Part shown: positions 42,318 to 50,993 of the stretch, piece after piece
How positions within the stretch are numbered: position 1 is the first letter of the stretch
Layout: each line of letters starts with the position of its first letter
Assembly (NCBI RefSeq): GCF_016865365.1
Contig: NZ_AP024469.1
Coordinates: 2,014,501 to 2,078,500, forward strand
Length of the DNA stretch: 64,000 nt
Origin: Geobacter sp. SVR
GTDB taxonomy: Bacteria > Desulfobacterota > Desulfuromonadia > Geobacterales > Pseudopelobacteraceae
Direction of reading: 5' to 3'
Program-made: the position numbers and the translations under genes
Notes under the pieces: model-generated
What the model saw: only the letters and a program-made list of their open reading frames with translations
The model's database searches: none
Told to the model about the DNA's origin: nothing

Positions 42318-43679
42318 CTATACTTCTCTATGGTCACTTGTCAACAGTCCGGCCAGTGCCTCGGCTTGAACTCTTATCTCCGGGATAGCTATGGATTCAA
42401 ACAGAGCAGGAATACGCAGGGGACCGATGGTAAAAAGAGCCTGATTGACACTGCCGTCGGCACCGATCAGACGACCGTCATGATCGGTATCGAAACCCAG
42501 TCGCAACCGGTCGGGTGTCAGCAGACCCTGCTCGCGCAGCCGCACGATCAGGGGGATATCGGTTGTGGCGTAGTTGCGGGCGGGACCGGTGCAGTTGATG
42601 ACCCGCTCGACGTCCAGTTGAAAGATAGTGCCGCTCCGGGTGGAACGTGTGGTGATCCGGGCGCAGGCCATACCCGCTTCGGCGCTGAGCAGCCGGCCGG
42701 CATGGATGGTAAGGATGCCATCCGTCAGTAATGTGTGAAGCTGGCCAGCTATCTCCGGGGCCATGCGATGGCGGTGAATATCCCACAGGTTGCGGGCATG
42801 GCGCAGAAAAGAGCCACGCTGCCGCAATGACCACCCTTTCCAGATCTGCGCCGCATGGGGGCGCAGGCTGTCTATCACGGCGCGCCAGTCGCCACCGACA
42901 CTCTCGTGCTGGGCGATCGCCTCCCGAAGCCAGCGGAGCCCGCCGCATGGCGTGAGGAACTCCGCAGGCAGCTCGGTCAGAGGCCGCGGAGTGTAGGATC
43001 TGTGGTGCCGGCTCAGCTTGCCATGGCGCGATACTGCACGGATCGGTCCACTATGGCCTGACTCCCGCAGGGACAAAGCCACATCCACCATGGTCAGTCC
43101 GGTACCGATCAGCAGGACCGGAGCCTCCGGAGGTACCCTCGGCACGACGTCCGCCGCCCAGGGGTTGCCACGGTACCAGGGGGCGATGCGGCTCACATCC
43201 AGCGGGTCGGCGGGAGCCAAGGCGTTGCCGATGGCCAGCACAACCGCCCCGGCCCGAATGGTTTCACCGGTATGTAGTGTAACAGTCCAGAGATCACCGT
43301 GCCGGGTGACATCAACGGCCGTCGCCTCCACCAGTGCTATCGCATCGCTTGCTGATGCATCCGCCAGAATCCCCCCCAAATACTCGCCGTAGATGCTGCG
43401 CGGGGCAAACGTCCCGTACCCGGAATCGGGCAAACGTGCGGCCAGCCAGCGCACAAAATGTTCCGGGTCAGCGGGAAAGGCGCTCATGTTGCCGGCCGGG
43501 ACGTTCAGCAGATTGACCAGATACGGGGTATCATAGGCCACGCCACGCGCAGGGCTGCCGGCACTGATCAGCACCAGGCGTGAACCGGGTGAGGCTTGCC
43601 TGCTGTACTGGGCGGCCAGCAGCGTACCACTGGCTCCGGCTCCAATTACCGCCACATCGAAAGGTCGTTCTGAAAGCAT
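42318..43679 (-). CDS. FAD/NAD(P)-binding protein (YdhS/HpyO-like)
   Basis: The 453-residue flavoprotein has the FAD motif VAVIGAGASGTLLAAQ near residues 10-25, then VAYDTPYLVNLLNVPAGNMS (typical of the FAD-NAD(P)-binding group related to FAD-dependent urate hydroxylase) and a second Rossmann motif LLIGTGLTMVDVALSL near residue 175. INCTGPARNY near the end is the second flavin-contact region. The start at 43679 has AAGGAG about 9 bases upstream. The substrate is unknown; roles proposed for relatives include hydroxylation. It precedes panE on the same strand with a 128-bp gap. Confidence 0.8.
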   Translation of the reverse strand: MLSERPFDVAVIGAGASGTLLAAQYSRQASPGSRLVLISAGSPARGVAYDTPYLVNLLNVPAGNMSAFPADPEHFVRWLAARLPDSGYGTFAPRSIYGEYLGGILADASASDAIALVEATAVDVTRHGDLWTVTLHTGETIRAGAVVLAIGNALAPADPLDVSRIAPWYRGNPWAADVVPRVPPEAPVLLIGTGLTMVDVALSLRESGHSGPIRAVSRHGKLSRHHRSYTPRPLTELPAEFLTPCGGLRWLREAIAQHESVGGDWRAVIDSLRPHAAQIWKGWSLRQRGSFLRHARNLWDIHRHRMAPEIAGQLHTLLTDGILTIHAGRLLSAEAGMACARITTRSTRSGTIFQLDVERVINCTGPARNYATTDIPLIVRLREQGLLTPDRLRLGFDTDHDGRLIGADGSVNQALFTIGPLRIPALFESIAIPEIRVQAEALAGLLTSDHREV

Positions 43680-43756
43680 CAAGGTTTGCTCCTTTAAGAT
43701 GATGTGCAGGAGAGCAGTTTCATCAAACACGTCTGCGACTCCAGAGCACCATCCTG

Positions 43757-43888
43757 CTAATGCCGGTTGCGAGCCGATGGCGAGAGCCGTGCGGCCTCCA
43801 GAACGAGCTGCAGTTTGTCCTCCTCAACCGGAGTGTCCTTGTAGGCGCGGATGCTGCGACGTTCCCTGAGCGTGTTTTGTACACTCAT
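43757..43888 (-). pseudogene. Truncated nitroreductase (N-terminal 43 residues)
   Basis: A ribosome site precedes MSVQNTLRERRSIRAYKDTP, the perfect N-terminus of an FMN nitroreductase (RRSIRxY signature), followed by LEAARLSPSARNRH and a stop. Full-length proteins have about 180 residues and continue as WRFIVV or similar, so about 75% is missing. The loss is not a nonsense mutation with the remainder downstream: the following bases are the FAD gene leader. A deletion or rearrangement is the likely cause. Confidence 0.8.
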
Positions 43889-43911
43889 GATGATTTCCTT
43901 CTTGCTTGCAA

Positions 43912-43943
43912 TAAAAAAAGGCCAAAGGGGAATCCTTTGACCT
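43912..43943 (-). terminator. Rho-independent terminator, minus strand
   Basis: GGTCAAAGG and CCTTTGGCC flank a short loop and are followed by seven T on the minus strand. It lies between vapC and the truncated nitroreductase and probably ends the vapBC transcript. Confidence 0.75.
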
Positions 43944-44072
43944 CTTGTTCCCAAGTCAGTCAGACGCTCGTAGCGCTCTTGTCATATTGTTAGTACGTCA
44001 AGGGTGAACTGTTTTTCAACCGGTTTGGAGGGGAAAGTCGAAACTTTTCGGCCACCTTACCCAAGAAAGCCG

Positions 44073-44459
44073 TCAAACCAGGATGATCACATCGCTGTAG
44101 GCGGCAATTACCTTGTCGTGCGTCAGCAGGTGCATCGGTTCGTACAATGCTTGTGCCACCAGCATCCGGTCAAAGGGGTCGGCATGGTGGTTGGGGAGCT
44201 CTTCGACAAACGCCGCGTGCTCGGCGCTGATGTCCAGGGTCAGATACCCCGCCTGGCTGAAATAGTCGGCTGCTTCGCGCCCCGAAACAGGCATGTTCCC
44301 CCGCCCCAGGCCATGCTTGATGGCTATTTCCCAGATCGAGACGGCGCTTACGTATACCTCGTTATGAGGAGCAAGAATATAACGGCGCGCCTTTTCCGGA
44401 AGCGCGGGACTGTCGGTAATGGCCCACAGGGCCACATGGGTGTCAAGCAGCAGCCTCAT
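44073..44459 (-). CDS. vapC: VapC-type PIN-domain toxin
   Basis: The 128-residue PIN RNase starts MRLLLDTHVALWAITDS, with the first acidic residue Asp6. The other conserved acids are in SAVSIWEIAIK (Glu), HADPFDRMLVAQA (Asp) and LLTHDKVIAAY (Asp). This is the Sll0205-like PIN subfamily, with MPVSGREAADYFSQAGY in the middle. It cleaves RNA when its antitoxin is lost. Its ATG overlaps the antitoxin stop by 4 bases. Confidence 0.92.
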   Translation of the reverse strand: MRLLLDTHVALWAITDSPALPEKARRYILAPHNEVYVSAVSIWEIAIKHGLGRGNMPVSGREAADYFSQAGYLTLDISAEHAAFVEELPNHHADPFDRMLVAQALYEPMHLLTHDKVIAAYSDVIILV

Positions 44460-44701
44460 GCCGTATCCCCTGCGAACATCCGGGCAATCAGGTCATTGGA
44501 CCCATCGATGTCGTCCGGCACCACAAAGCGGCCTTTGGCAACGCCTATCCTCTGGTGCGCCGGCTGGTGGGAAATACTGACAAGCTTGGCAACGGACATG
44601 CCGTGGCGGGAAATGACAATTTCCTTTTCCCTGCCACTTTCAACCGCCTCGACCAGCTTTGACAGGGATGTCTTGGCTTGAAACATGCTCACAGTGTGCA
44701 T
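44456..44701 (-). CDS. Phd/YefM-type antitoxin for VapC
   Basis: The 81-residue product begins MHTVSMFQAKTSLSKLVEAVE, the Phd/YefM DNA-binding fold (usual TNLSKLLD-like motif). EIVISRHGMSVAKLVSI is the second part of the fold. A flexible tail ending in DGSNDLIARMFAGDTA is the toxin-binding part. GGAGG lies 7 bases before the ATG. A good promoter sits just upstream, and the pair probably represses itself. Confidence 0.9.
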   Translation of the reverse strand: MHTVSMFQAKTSLSKLVEAVESGREKEIVISRHGMSVAKLVSISHQPAHQRIGVAKGRFVVPDDIDGSNDLIARMFAGDTA

Positions 44702-44732
44702 ATTTTGACCTCCTGCATGATAAGTATGGTTT

Positions 44733-44761
44733 ATTCTAGCTAAATTATTCATGGGTGTAAA
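44733..44761 (-). promoter_or_regulatory. Promoter of the vapBC-type operon
   Basis: On the minus strand TTTACA (44756-44761), a 17-bp spacer and TAGAAT (44733-44738), 30 bp before the antitoxin start. Confidence 0.7.
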
Positions 44762-44793
44762 GAATGGGAAACTCTCGCAATGATCCCGGCTCT

Positions 44794-45483
44794 TCATGGT
44801 CCCATGGTAGTAAGCTGCAAGCGAAAGGCATCCCCGTCGCGTATCTCGTTCCGGAACTCCAGCAGGGTGACATACTCGCGATGAACGCATGCCCTTGTCT
44901 CCTTGTCAATGGGCTTGATATCAGGAATGTGGATGACCCGCAGCCCCGCCGCATGGGCAGCCAGGATGCCGTGGTCCGAATCCTCCAGGGCGATGGCCGT
45001 TGCCGGCGCGGCCTGCAACTGTTCCAGTGCCTTCAGGTAGATGTCGGGATGCGGCTTGCATTTCTCGACCTGGTCACCGCCGATGATGGCCCGGAAATAG
45101 CCGGTGAGGCCCGCCCGCTCCAGATTCTCCAGCGCCCGGTCGGTAAAGGTGGTGGTTGCCAGGCCGATGGTTGTCCCGCGGGTTTCCAGGTGGGCCAGCA
45201 GCTCCCGCGCCCCGGCCTTCACCGGAATCCCGTGTCGTTCAACGGCATCGCTCCTGACGGCGGCAGCCCGGCTCCTGAGATCGTCGAACGCAACGCCGTC
45301 CGGCAGGAAGCCGGTCAGAAAGGCCCTGGTGCCGGGACCGTCGACACCGATCACCGTTTCCAGGGCCTGGCGCGACAGTGCCACGCCGCATTCCCCGAAA
45401 GCCGCCTGCCAGGCGTCGATGGCGAGCCGCTCGGTGTCGAACAGGGTGCCGTCCATGTCGAAGATGGCAGTTGTGAAGTGCAT
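44794..45483 (-). CDS. HAD-superfamily hydrolase, beta-phosphoglucomutase-like
   Basis: The 229-residue phosphatase has motif I FDMDGTLFDTE (about residues 8-18), motif II ATTT near 115, the lysine/motif III region KCKPHPDIYLKALEQL and motif IV ALEDSDHGILAAHAAG. The four-helix cap between motif I and II places it with beta-phosphoglucomutase and phosphoglycolate phosphatase types. Substrate is unknown, but a small sugar phosphate is likely. The ATG at 45483 has AAGGGA 8 bases upstream; an ATG at 45501 would add six residues. Confidence 0.88.
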   Translation of the reverse strand: MHFTTAIFDMDGTLFDTERLAIDAWQAAFGECGVALSRQALETVIGVDGPGTRAFLTGFLPDGVAFDDLRSRAAAVRSDAVERHGIPVKAGARELLAHLETRGTTIGLATTTFTDRALENLERAGLTGYFRAIIGGDQVEKCKPHPDIYLKALEQLQAAPATAIALEDSDHGILAAHAAGLRVIHIPDIKPIDKETRACVHREYVTLLEFRNEIRDGDAFRLQLTTMGP

Positions 45484-45589
45484 TTGGTCATCCCTTCCCA
45501 TCGTAAAACAAAGCCGCTATAGGGGCAGCATCAGGAGTCAGGCTGTCAGTTGATGGCATAGAATCTGAAAAGTGTGGAAAGCTCAGATC

Positions 45590-45970
45590 TCATCGTTCCG
45601 ACGGCGCTTGGTCCCCGGCTTTCATGGTCTCCCGTGCAAATCGTTTGGCCTCGGCCAGCTCATCCTGCGTGACCCGGGCGTCGCGCAGGGCCGTGAACGA
45701 CCTGCCGATCAGGTCGTTGAGAAAACGGAACAGAGGGGACTTTTCTTCCAACTCGACCTTCATGAAACGGATACAGCCCTGGCATTCCGGATTGCGGACC
45801 CCATGGCGGCGAGCGTCGATGCCGTGCCAGCGGGCCAGAATGCGCATCCCCAGAAGCAGCGGCTCCCGCACGAGGGGAAACCAGCGGCAGCGCCGGTAGA
45901 CAATGCGGGCTAGCATCAGCGCGCAATTTCGGCACATCACCGGAGACAGATGTTCAGAAGAGTTGTCCAT
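45590..45970 (-). CDS. Cysteine-pair protein of unknown function
   Basis: The 126-residue basic protein has two CxxC pairs, Cys13/Cys16 (MCRNC) and Cys63/Cys66 (ECQGC), with an additional Cys28, and could bind zinc or an Fe-S cluster. The C-terminal part is helical (VTQDELAEAKRFARETMKAG). I do not recognise the family. No strong ribosome site precedes the ATG at 45970; a later ATG at codon 12 is possible. Neighbours are a HAD hydrolase downstream and the GapN gene upstream, all on the minus strand with gaps of 100-260 bp. Confidence 0.6.
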   Translation of the reverse strand: MDNSSEHLSPVMCRNCALMLARIVYRRCRWFPLVREPLLLGMRILARWHGIDARRHGVRNPECQGCIRFMKVELEEKSPLFRFLNDLIGRSFTALRDARVTQDELAEAKRFARETMKAGDQAPSER

Positions 45971-46228
45971 AAGAACGTGTTCCGCTGCGATCGGCTGAAG
46001 GACCGCCCGCAGGCGAAAAGAGACTGAGCGCTCTCTCCCGGCCTCCTGTGCTCAGGTCAGTCAATTGGTCTATAAAAAAGCATTGGCCTACTCCACCGTC
46101 CCCTCGTCGAACAACCAGGTCATCACGAAAGAAGTCTCCTTCAGGGGAGGGGATGATGATCGAACTGTCTCCTGATACGGTGCGGGATAACATGTTTGGT
46201 CAAAATTTATATTAATCACCACAACCGG

Positions 46229-47851
46229 TTACAGGATGAAATCGGTCGTCAGGAAATGCGATTTGCGCTCTTTGACGATATCGTTGATGATCTCGCGGTT
46301 GAGTTCGGTTTCCCGGGCCGCCACCACGATGCGGATCGAGAAGATCCGCAGGGCGTCGGCCACGGACTGGGTCCCCTCGGCCGAGTTCTTGCGGCCGTTG
46401 AAAGGGAAGCTGTCCGGGCTGCGCTGGCACTGGCTGTTGATGTTGATCCGGCAGACCTGGTTCACCAGCGCATCCACCAGCCGGGCCAGCAGGTCGCTGT
46501 TCCGGCCGAAGATACTGGCCTGCTGGCCGTACGGGGAGGCCACCACGTAGTCGATTACCTCGTTGATATCGTCGAAGGGCACCACCGGCACCACCGGCCC
46601 GAACTGTTCCTCGTGGTAGACCCGCATGGCCGGGGAGACCGGGTAGAGCAGGGCCGGGTACACCAGCGAGGCGCTGGCGGTTCCGCCGCCCCGGTTGACC
46701 ACCCGGGCTCCCTTGTCCTGGGCGTCCCGTATCAATCCCTGCAGATAGGCCGGTTTCTCCGGTTCCGGCAGGGGCGTGACCGTCACCCCCTCGTCCCAGG
46801 GCATGCCGCAGGCGATCCGCTCCAGTTCCTCGGCCATGGCGGCCACGAACCGGTCGGCCAGGCTGCGGTGGACAAAGACGATCTTGAGCGCCGTGCAGCG
46901 CTGCCCGTTGTAGGTCAGGCTCCCGCGGATACATTCCTGCACGGTGGGGCCCAGCTCCGCGTCCGGCAGGACAATGGCCGGGTTCTTGGCATCCAGGCCG
47001 AGCACGCAGCGCAGGCGGTGGGGGCGGGGATGAATGGCCCGCAGGGCGTCGGCCACCTTGTGGGTGCCGATGAAGCCGAGCACATCCACCTGTCCGGACG
47101 CCATCAGCGGCGGGATCACGGTTTCGCCCTCGCCATAGACCGTGTTGACCACGCCGGCGGGGAAGGCGTCCCGGAAGGCCTCCAGGAGCGGCTGGAACAC
47201 CAGGATGCCGAAGCGGGGGGGCTTGAGCAGGATCGTATTGCCCATCACCAGGGCCGGGATCAGGGTGGTGAAGGTCTCGTAGAGCGGAAAGTTGTACGGC
47301 CCCATGCAGAGCACCACCCCCAGGGGGGCGCGGCGTATCTGGCCGATGATGCCCTGCTGGATGACGAAGCGCGAGGACTGCCGGTCCAGCTCCTTGAGGG
47401 CTTCCAGGGTGTCCTTCACATAGGCCAGGGCCCGGTCGAACTCGGCCGTGGCCTCCTTGACCGATTTACCGATCTCCCACATGAGGAGCCTGACCACCTG
47501 TTCCTTTTTTCTGCGCAGCGCGGTAACGAAACGCTGCACGCAGCGGATACGCTCCCCCACGCTCATGGTCGGCCAGGTTCCACGGCCGTTGTCGTAGGCC
47601 TGCACCGCCACCGAGAGCGCCTCCCGGGCGGCGGCCTCGTCCAGCAGGGGCACCTCGCCGAGCAGCAGCGGCTGGCCGGCCCCGTGCCCGGCCCTGACGC
47701 GGATCGGGGAGCGGATCTCCTGCAGCGGGCCGGACCACGTGCGCAACTGCCCATTGACCAGATAGCTGTCCTGGCGGATCGGCGCGTCGATGCGGTAGGC
47801 GGCGGGGATGTCCTGTGCCTCGGGAAAGAGTCCGGCAATGCGTTTTTGCAT
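46229..47851 (-). CDS. gapN: GapN-type NADP-dependent aldehyde dehydrogenase
   Basis: The 540-residue ALDH has PYNFPL (about residue 185), the catalytic cysteine Cys319 in NGQRCTALK, GFIGTHKVADAL, and a late EEQFGPVVPVVPFDD and NINSQCQRSPDSFPFNGRKNSAEGTQSV. That ending with SVADALRIFSIR is the pattern of non-phosphorylating glyceraldehyde-3-phosphate dehydrogenase. A 65-residue N-terminal extension precedes the core. Notably the usual ELGGKN general-base motif reads GLDAKN, so the glutamate is replaced by Gly285. The start at 47851 is the first good ATG; the ribosome site is weak. Confidence 0.82.
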   Translation of the reverse strand: MQKRIAGLFPEAQDIPAAYRIDAPIRQDSYLVNGQLRTWSGPLQEIRSPIRVRAGHGAGQPLLLGEVPLLDEAAAREALSVAVQAYDNGRGTWPTMSVGERIRCVQRFVTALRRKKEQVVRLLMWEIGKSVKEATAEFDRALAYVKDTLEALKELDRQSSRFVIQQGIIGQIRRAPLGVVLCMGPYNFPLYETFTTLIPALVMGNTILLKPPRFGILVFQPLLEAFRDAFPAGVVNTVYGEGETVIPPLMASGQVDVLGFIGTHKVADALRAIHPRPHRLRCVLGLDAKNPAIVLPDAELGPTVQECIRGSLTYNGQRCTALKIVFVHRSLADRFVAAMAEELERIACGMPWDEGVTVTPLPEPEKPAYLQGLIRDAQDKGARVVNRGGGTASASLVYPALLYPVSPAMRVYHEEQFGPVVPVVPFDDINEVIDYVVASPYGQQASIFGRNSDLLARLVDALVNQVCRININSQCQRSPDSFPFNGRKNSAEGTQSVADALRIFSIRIVVAARETELNREIINDIVKERKSHFLTTDFIL

Positions 47852-48023
47852 GGGTGTCAACTTTCTGTACTGGTCGGTATGGCGCCGCCTGAGAGCATGT
47901 CCAGGGTGACGCAGGAGCACTATACACCCGCCGGTTGCCGGCAATCAACAAAGTGGTGCGGGGCAGGGGGGGCAGGCAGTCCGCCCGGGCGGACCGTTGT
48001 CGGCCGGGCGGCTACAGGGAAGG

Positions 48024-49250
48024 TCACGGGCTCGCCTCCCATGCCGCTGCTTCCGGGGCCGCGGCCGGGGGGCGGCGGTACAGGCAGAAGAACAGTAGCG
48101 CCACTGCCAGTGTGATGCCGCCGCAGAGGTAGAAGGCGGTCCCGTAGCCGTGGCGGCGGATGACCAGCCCCATCAGGGCCGAACTGAGCATCATGCCCAG
48201 GTAGAGGCAACTGTTGTAGAGTCCCAGGGCCAGCCCGCGCTGCTCGCGGGGGGCGGCATCGGCGGTCAGCGCCACCAGGGCCGTGAAGGCCACCCCCAGG
48301 GTGACGCCGAAGGCGGCGGCGCCGAGCAGCAGCAGTCCCAGGGATTTGGCACCGGCGAGAATCGCCAGGGACAGGCTGAAGCCAACCAGGCCGGTGACCA
48401 CCAGTACGCTGCGGTCCCCCAGGCGGTCTCCCAGACGGCCGAACGGTATGCGAGAGAGCGCGTTGGACAGGGCCTGGACGGCAAAGACCAGGCCGATGTG
48501 GCCCGAGTCCAGGCCGAGGCTGCGGGCGTAGAGCGGCATGAAGGTGATGAACAGGCCGTAGCCGATGCAGCTGCCCAGCAGGGAGCCCAGGCAGACCAGC
48601 AGCCGGCGGTTGCACAGGGTGGAGAGCAGGGCCGCCCCGGCCGGCTGGGGGGCCGTGGTCCCGTGCGGCCGGGACGGCGGGAGGAAGAACAGCACCACCC
48701 CGAAGAGCGCCACGATCAGGAGCCCGGAGATCAGGAAGACCGGCCGGAATCCCAGGGTGCGCCCCAGCAGTCCTCCTGCGGCCGGGCCGATAGTCATGCC
48801 GCCGTACAGGCAGGTGGTATACCAGCCAAAGGCGCTCCCCAGGCGGGCCGGCGGCGTAATGTCGGCCACGTAGGACATCAGCGGCGGGGCGAACACCGCC
48901 GTGCCGATGCCCGACAGGACGCAGACCGCAGCCAGGTGGGCGACACTGCTGCTGAAGGACAGCCCCAGGGAGGAACAGCCCAGGACCAGGATGCCGGCCA
49001 TGATCGGCAGCCTGCGGCCGACCCGGTCGGAGAGCATGCCGGCCGGCACGCACAGCGAACCGGCCATCAGCAGGAACAGGGCGTTCAGCATGCCCACCCG
49101 GACGGTGTCGGCCCCCAGGGAGGCGGCATGGAGCGGAAACACCGGGATGCGCATGTAGGCACCGAAAAAGCAGCAGAAGCAGACGGCGCAGCAGATCCGG
49201 AGCAGGCGCGGATTCCCCTGGGCCGGGGATGCGGGTGGTGTGACGGTCAT
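48024..49250 (-). CDS. MFS transporter
   Basis: The 408-residue protein has about 12 membrane segments. The MFS motif is GMLSDRVGRRLPIMAG (about residues 63-78), repeated as GRLGDRLGDRSVLVVTG in the second half. It has the look of an arabinose-efflux-like DHA1 exporter. Cargo is unknown. The ATG at 49250 is chosen because the longer frame overlaps the upstream gene. It is 11 bp downstream of a formylglycine-generating-enzyme-like gene and probably in one transcript with it. Confidence 0.83.
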   Translation of the reverse strand: MTVTPPASPAQGNPRLLRICCAVCFCCFFGAYMRIPVFPLHAASLGADTVRVGMLNALFLLMAGSLCVPAGMLSDRVGRRLPIMAGILVLGCSSLGLSFSSSVAHLAAVCVLSGIGTAVFAPPLMSYVADITPPARLGSAFGWYTTCLYGGMTIGPAAGGLLGRTLGFRPVFLISGLLIVALFGVVLFFLPPSRPHGTTAPQPAGAALLSTLCNRRLLVCLGSLLGSCIGYGLFITFMPLYARSLGLDSGHIGLVFAVQALSNALSRIPFGRLGDRLGDRSVLVVTGLVGFSLSLAILAGAKSLGLLLLGAAAFGVTLGVAFTALVALTADAAPREQRGLALGLYNSCLYLGMMLSSALMGLVIRRHGYGTAFYLCGGITLAVALLFFCLYRRPPAAAPEAAAWEASP

Positions 49251-49261
49251 GGGATTCGCTT

Positions 49262-50299
49262 TCAGGGGGACAGGGCCAGGCGGAAGCCGATGTAGCTGCG
49301 CCGGAATTCCGGCTTGTTCCGCAGGCGCTGGGCCGAACGGGCGTCGATGGCGGCCGAGTTCCACGAGCCCCCCCGCAGCACCCGGTATCTGCCTTCGGCC
49401 GGCCCCTGCGGATTGACGCGGGCCCGCTCCCGCCGCAGGTCGCCGCCGTAGAGGCCGTCCAGGGGCAGCTTTCTGGTGCTCTCGCGGTAGTAGCGTTCAC
49501 CGTAGAGATCGGCCACCCACTGGCAGACATTGCCGGCCATGTCGTACAGCCCCAACCCGTTGGGAAGGTAGTGCCCCACCGGAGAGGTGTATTTGAAGGC
49601 GTCGTCCTGGACCGTGTTCCGCCACTCGGCGGAACAGGTGCGGTCGCAGAAGTTTCCGTAACGGTGAAAGTCGGTTGGATCGCTGAAGCCGGCGAAACGC
49701 TCCTGCTTTCCGCCGCTGCGGGCAGCATACTCCCATTCCGCCTCGGTCGGCAGGCGGTAGCGACGGCCGCTTTTGCGGGAGAGCCATTCCGCGAACGCCA
49801 CGGCATCGTTCCAGGAGACGCAGACCACCGGATGGCTGTCGTCCTGGATGAACCCCGGACTGCGCCAGGTGGCGGCCGGGTCGTAGTTCCAGATGTCCCC
49901 CTTCTCCACATAGCAGCCATTGCCTTTTTCGGCATCGGTGCGGTAGCCGGTCTCGTTCACGAACAGGCGGAACTGCCCCTTGGTGACCGGAACTGCTGCC
50001 AGGGCGAAATCATCCACCTGCACCTCGTGGGTCGGCGTTTCATCCCGGTCCCCTTCTCGGAAGGCATCCCCCATGGTAAAGGTGCCTCCCTTGATGGTGA
50101 CGAAGCGCATGCCCACGAGCGCATCGCCAGGCCCGGCCGACCGTTCGCTAGCGCGCCCCTGCTGGCGCACGGCCTCCCTCGGCACGGCAATGTCCGGACG
50201 CCCCGGCGCTACGACGGCACGGACCTGTCCGGGCACAAAAAGCAGAGCCAGCACAATGGCTATGCGCGTGCATGTGGTGATAGGGACGATTCGAATCAC
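49262..50299 (-). CDS. Exported SUMF1/FGE-fold protein lacking the catalytic cysteine
   Basis: The 345-residue product starts at GTG 50299 with AGGAG 5 bases upstream and a signal peptide (VIRIVPITTCTRIAIVLALL, cleaved near VRA). The FGE-sulfatase domain is clear: FVTIKGGTFTMGDAFREGD, VTKGQFRLFVNETGY, HPVVCVSWNDAVAFAEWLS, YRLPTEAEWEYAARSG, GLYDMAGNVCQWVADLYGE and VLRGGSWNSAAIDARSAQR...IGFRLAL. True FGE has a catalytic Cys in the stretch after RGGS; here it reads SWNSAA, so formylglycine formation is unlikely. Many relatives are carbohydrate- or ligand-binding. Followed by the MFS gene. Confidence 0.85.
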   Translation of the reverse strand: MIRIVPITTCTRIAIVLALLFVPGQVRAVVAPGRPDIAVPREAVRQQGRASERSAGPGDALVGMRFVTIKGGTFTMGDAFREGDRDETPTHEVQVDDFALAAVPVTKGQFRLFVNETGYRTDAEKGNGCYVEKGDIWNYDPAATWRSPGFIQDDSHPVVCVSWNDAVAFAEWLSRKSGRRYRLPTEAEWEYAARSGGKQERFAGFSDPTDFHRYGNFCDRTCSAEWRNTVQDDAFKYTSPVGHYLPNGLGLYDMAGNVCQWVADLYGERYYRESTRKLPLDGLYGGDLRRERARVNPQGPAEGRYRVLRGGSWNSAAIDARSAQRLRNKPEFRRSYIGFRLALSP

Positions 50300-50324
50300 G
50301 CGAACTCCTGGTACAACGAAAAAA

Positions 50325-50347
50325 GGCCGAGGAAATATTCCTCGGCC
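50325..50347 (-). terminator. Rho-independent terminator upstream of the FGE-like gene
   Basis: GGCCGAGGAA (50325-50334) pairs perfectly with TTCCTCGGCC (50338-50347). An A-run on the plus strand gives a T-run on the minus strand. It ends transcription coming from the MFS remnant. Confidence 0.85.
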
Positions 50348-50375
50348 TCCAGTTTTTCCGGTCAGCGGAAGTTTC

Positions 50376-50870
50376 TTAGTACCCCACGATCGATGCCCCG
50401 TCAAGGAAAAGCTTGTCCTGCGGGCCCTTCAGCGCAGCCGGTTGCGGCGGTTGATCGGAAAGGGGATCACCCGAGCGGCCGCTCCATCCCGACCGGGTGC
50501 GCTGTCGTGTGACAGATGCCTGATGCCGGCCGGCAGGTGGTGGAAGAAATACTCGAAATACAGGCTGGCCGCATGGTGCAGGTCGTCGAGGAACCGCGCG
50601 GTCAGGCACTCGATGACGCTGTCCGGGACCTTCCCGTCCTCCGGAACCGGGAACCGGTAGCACCAGCAGCACCGACGGCAGGAACTGCACCAGTCCCACC
50701 AGCCCCAGGTTGAAGGCACTGCGGGTGAGATCATACATCTGCCAGCCGATGGCCACCGTGACCATCTGATAGGCGACGATGGCAAAGGCCCGTGCCGTGA
50801 GAAAGCGGAGAAAAGAACCGTTGTCGGGAAGTCCGCGGGTTGTGCGGGGGGATGAGGTCATGGGTGGCCG
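50376..50870 (-). pseudogene. MFS transporter fragment joined to foreign sequence
   Basis: The minus strand opens with a normal MFS N-terminus (FLRFLTARAFAIVAYQMVTV, then IGWQMYDLTRSAFNLGLVGLVQFLPSVLLVLPV, residues as in siderophore or multidrug exporters). This stops abruptly after one and a half membrane segments. In a second frame from about 50660 down there is an unrelated soluble-looking sequence (RFPVPEDGKVPDSVIECLTA, then FLDDLHHAASLYFEYFFHHL). No intact gene spans the region. It looks like two gene ends fused by deletion. Confidence 0.65.
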
Positions 50871-50993
50871 ATCTGCTCGGGATGGGAGCGGTGCGGGTGG
50901 CGTATGCCGCAATGTTCAGTACCGATTCTCTGTCGTATCATGCACGTGTCAGTAAATCTCTACCGCATGCCAGGAGGGCATGTCAAAATAGGG

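Noticed and set aside
46196-48115. Open frame of 639 codons on the plus strand
   Set aside because: It lies wholly opposite the GapN gene, whose protein has clear ALDH motifs. The product is His/Arg/Gly-rich with no domain, the usual shadow in high-GC DNA.
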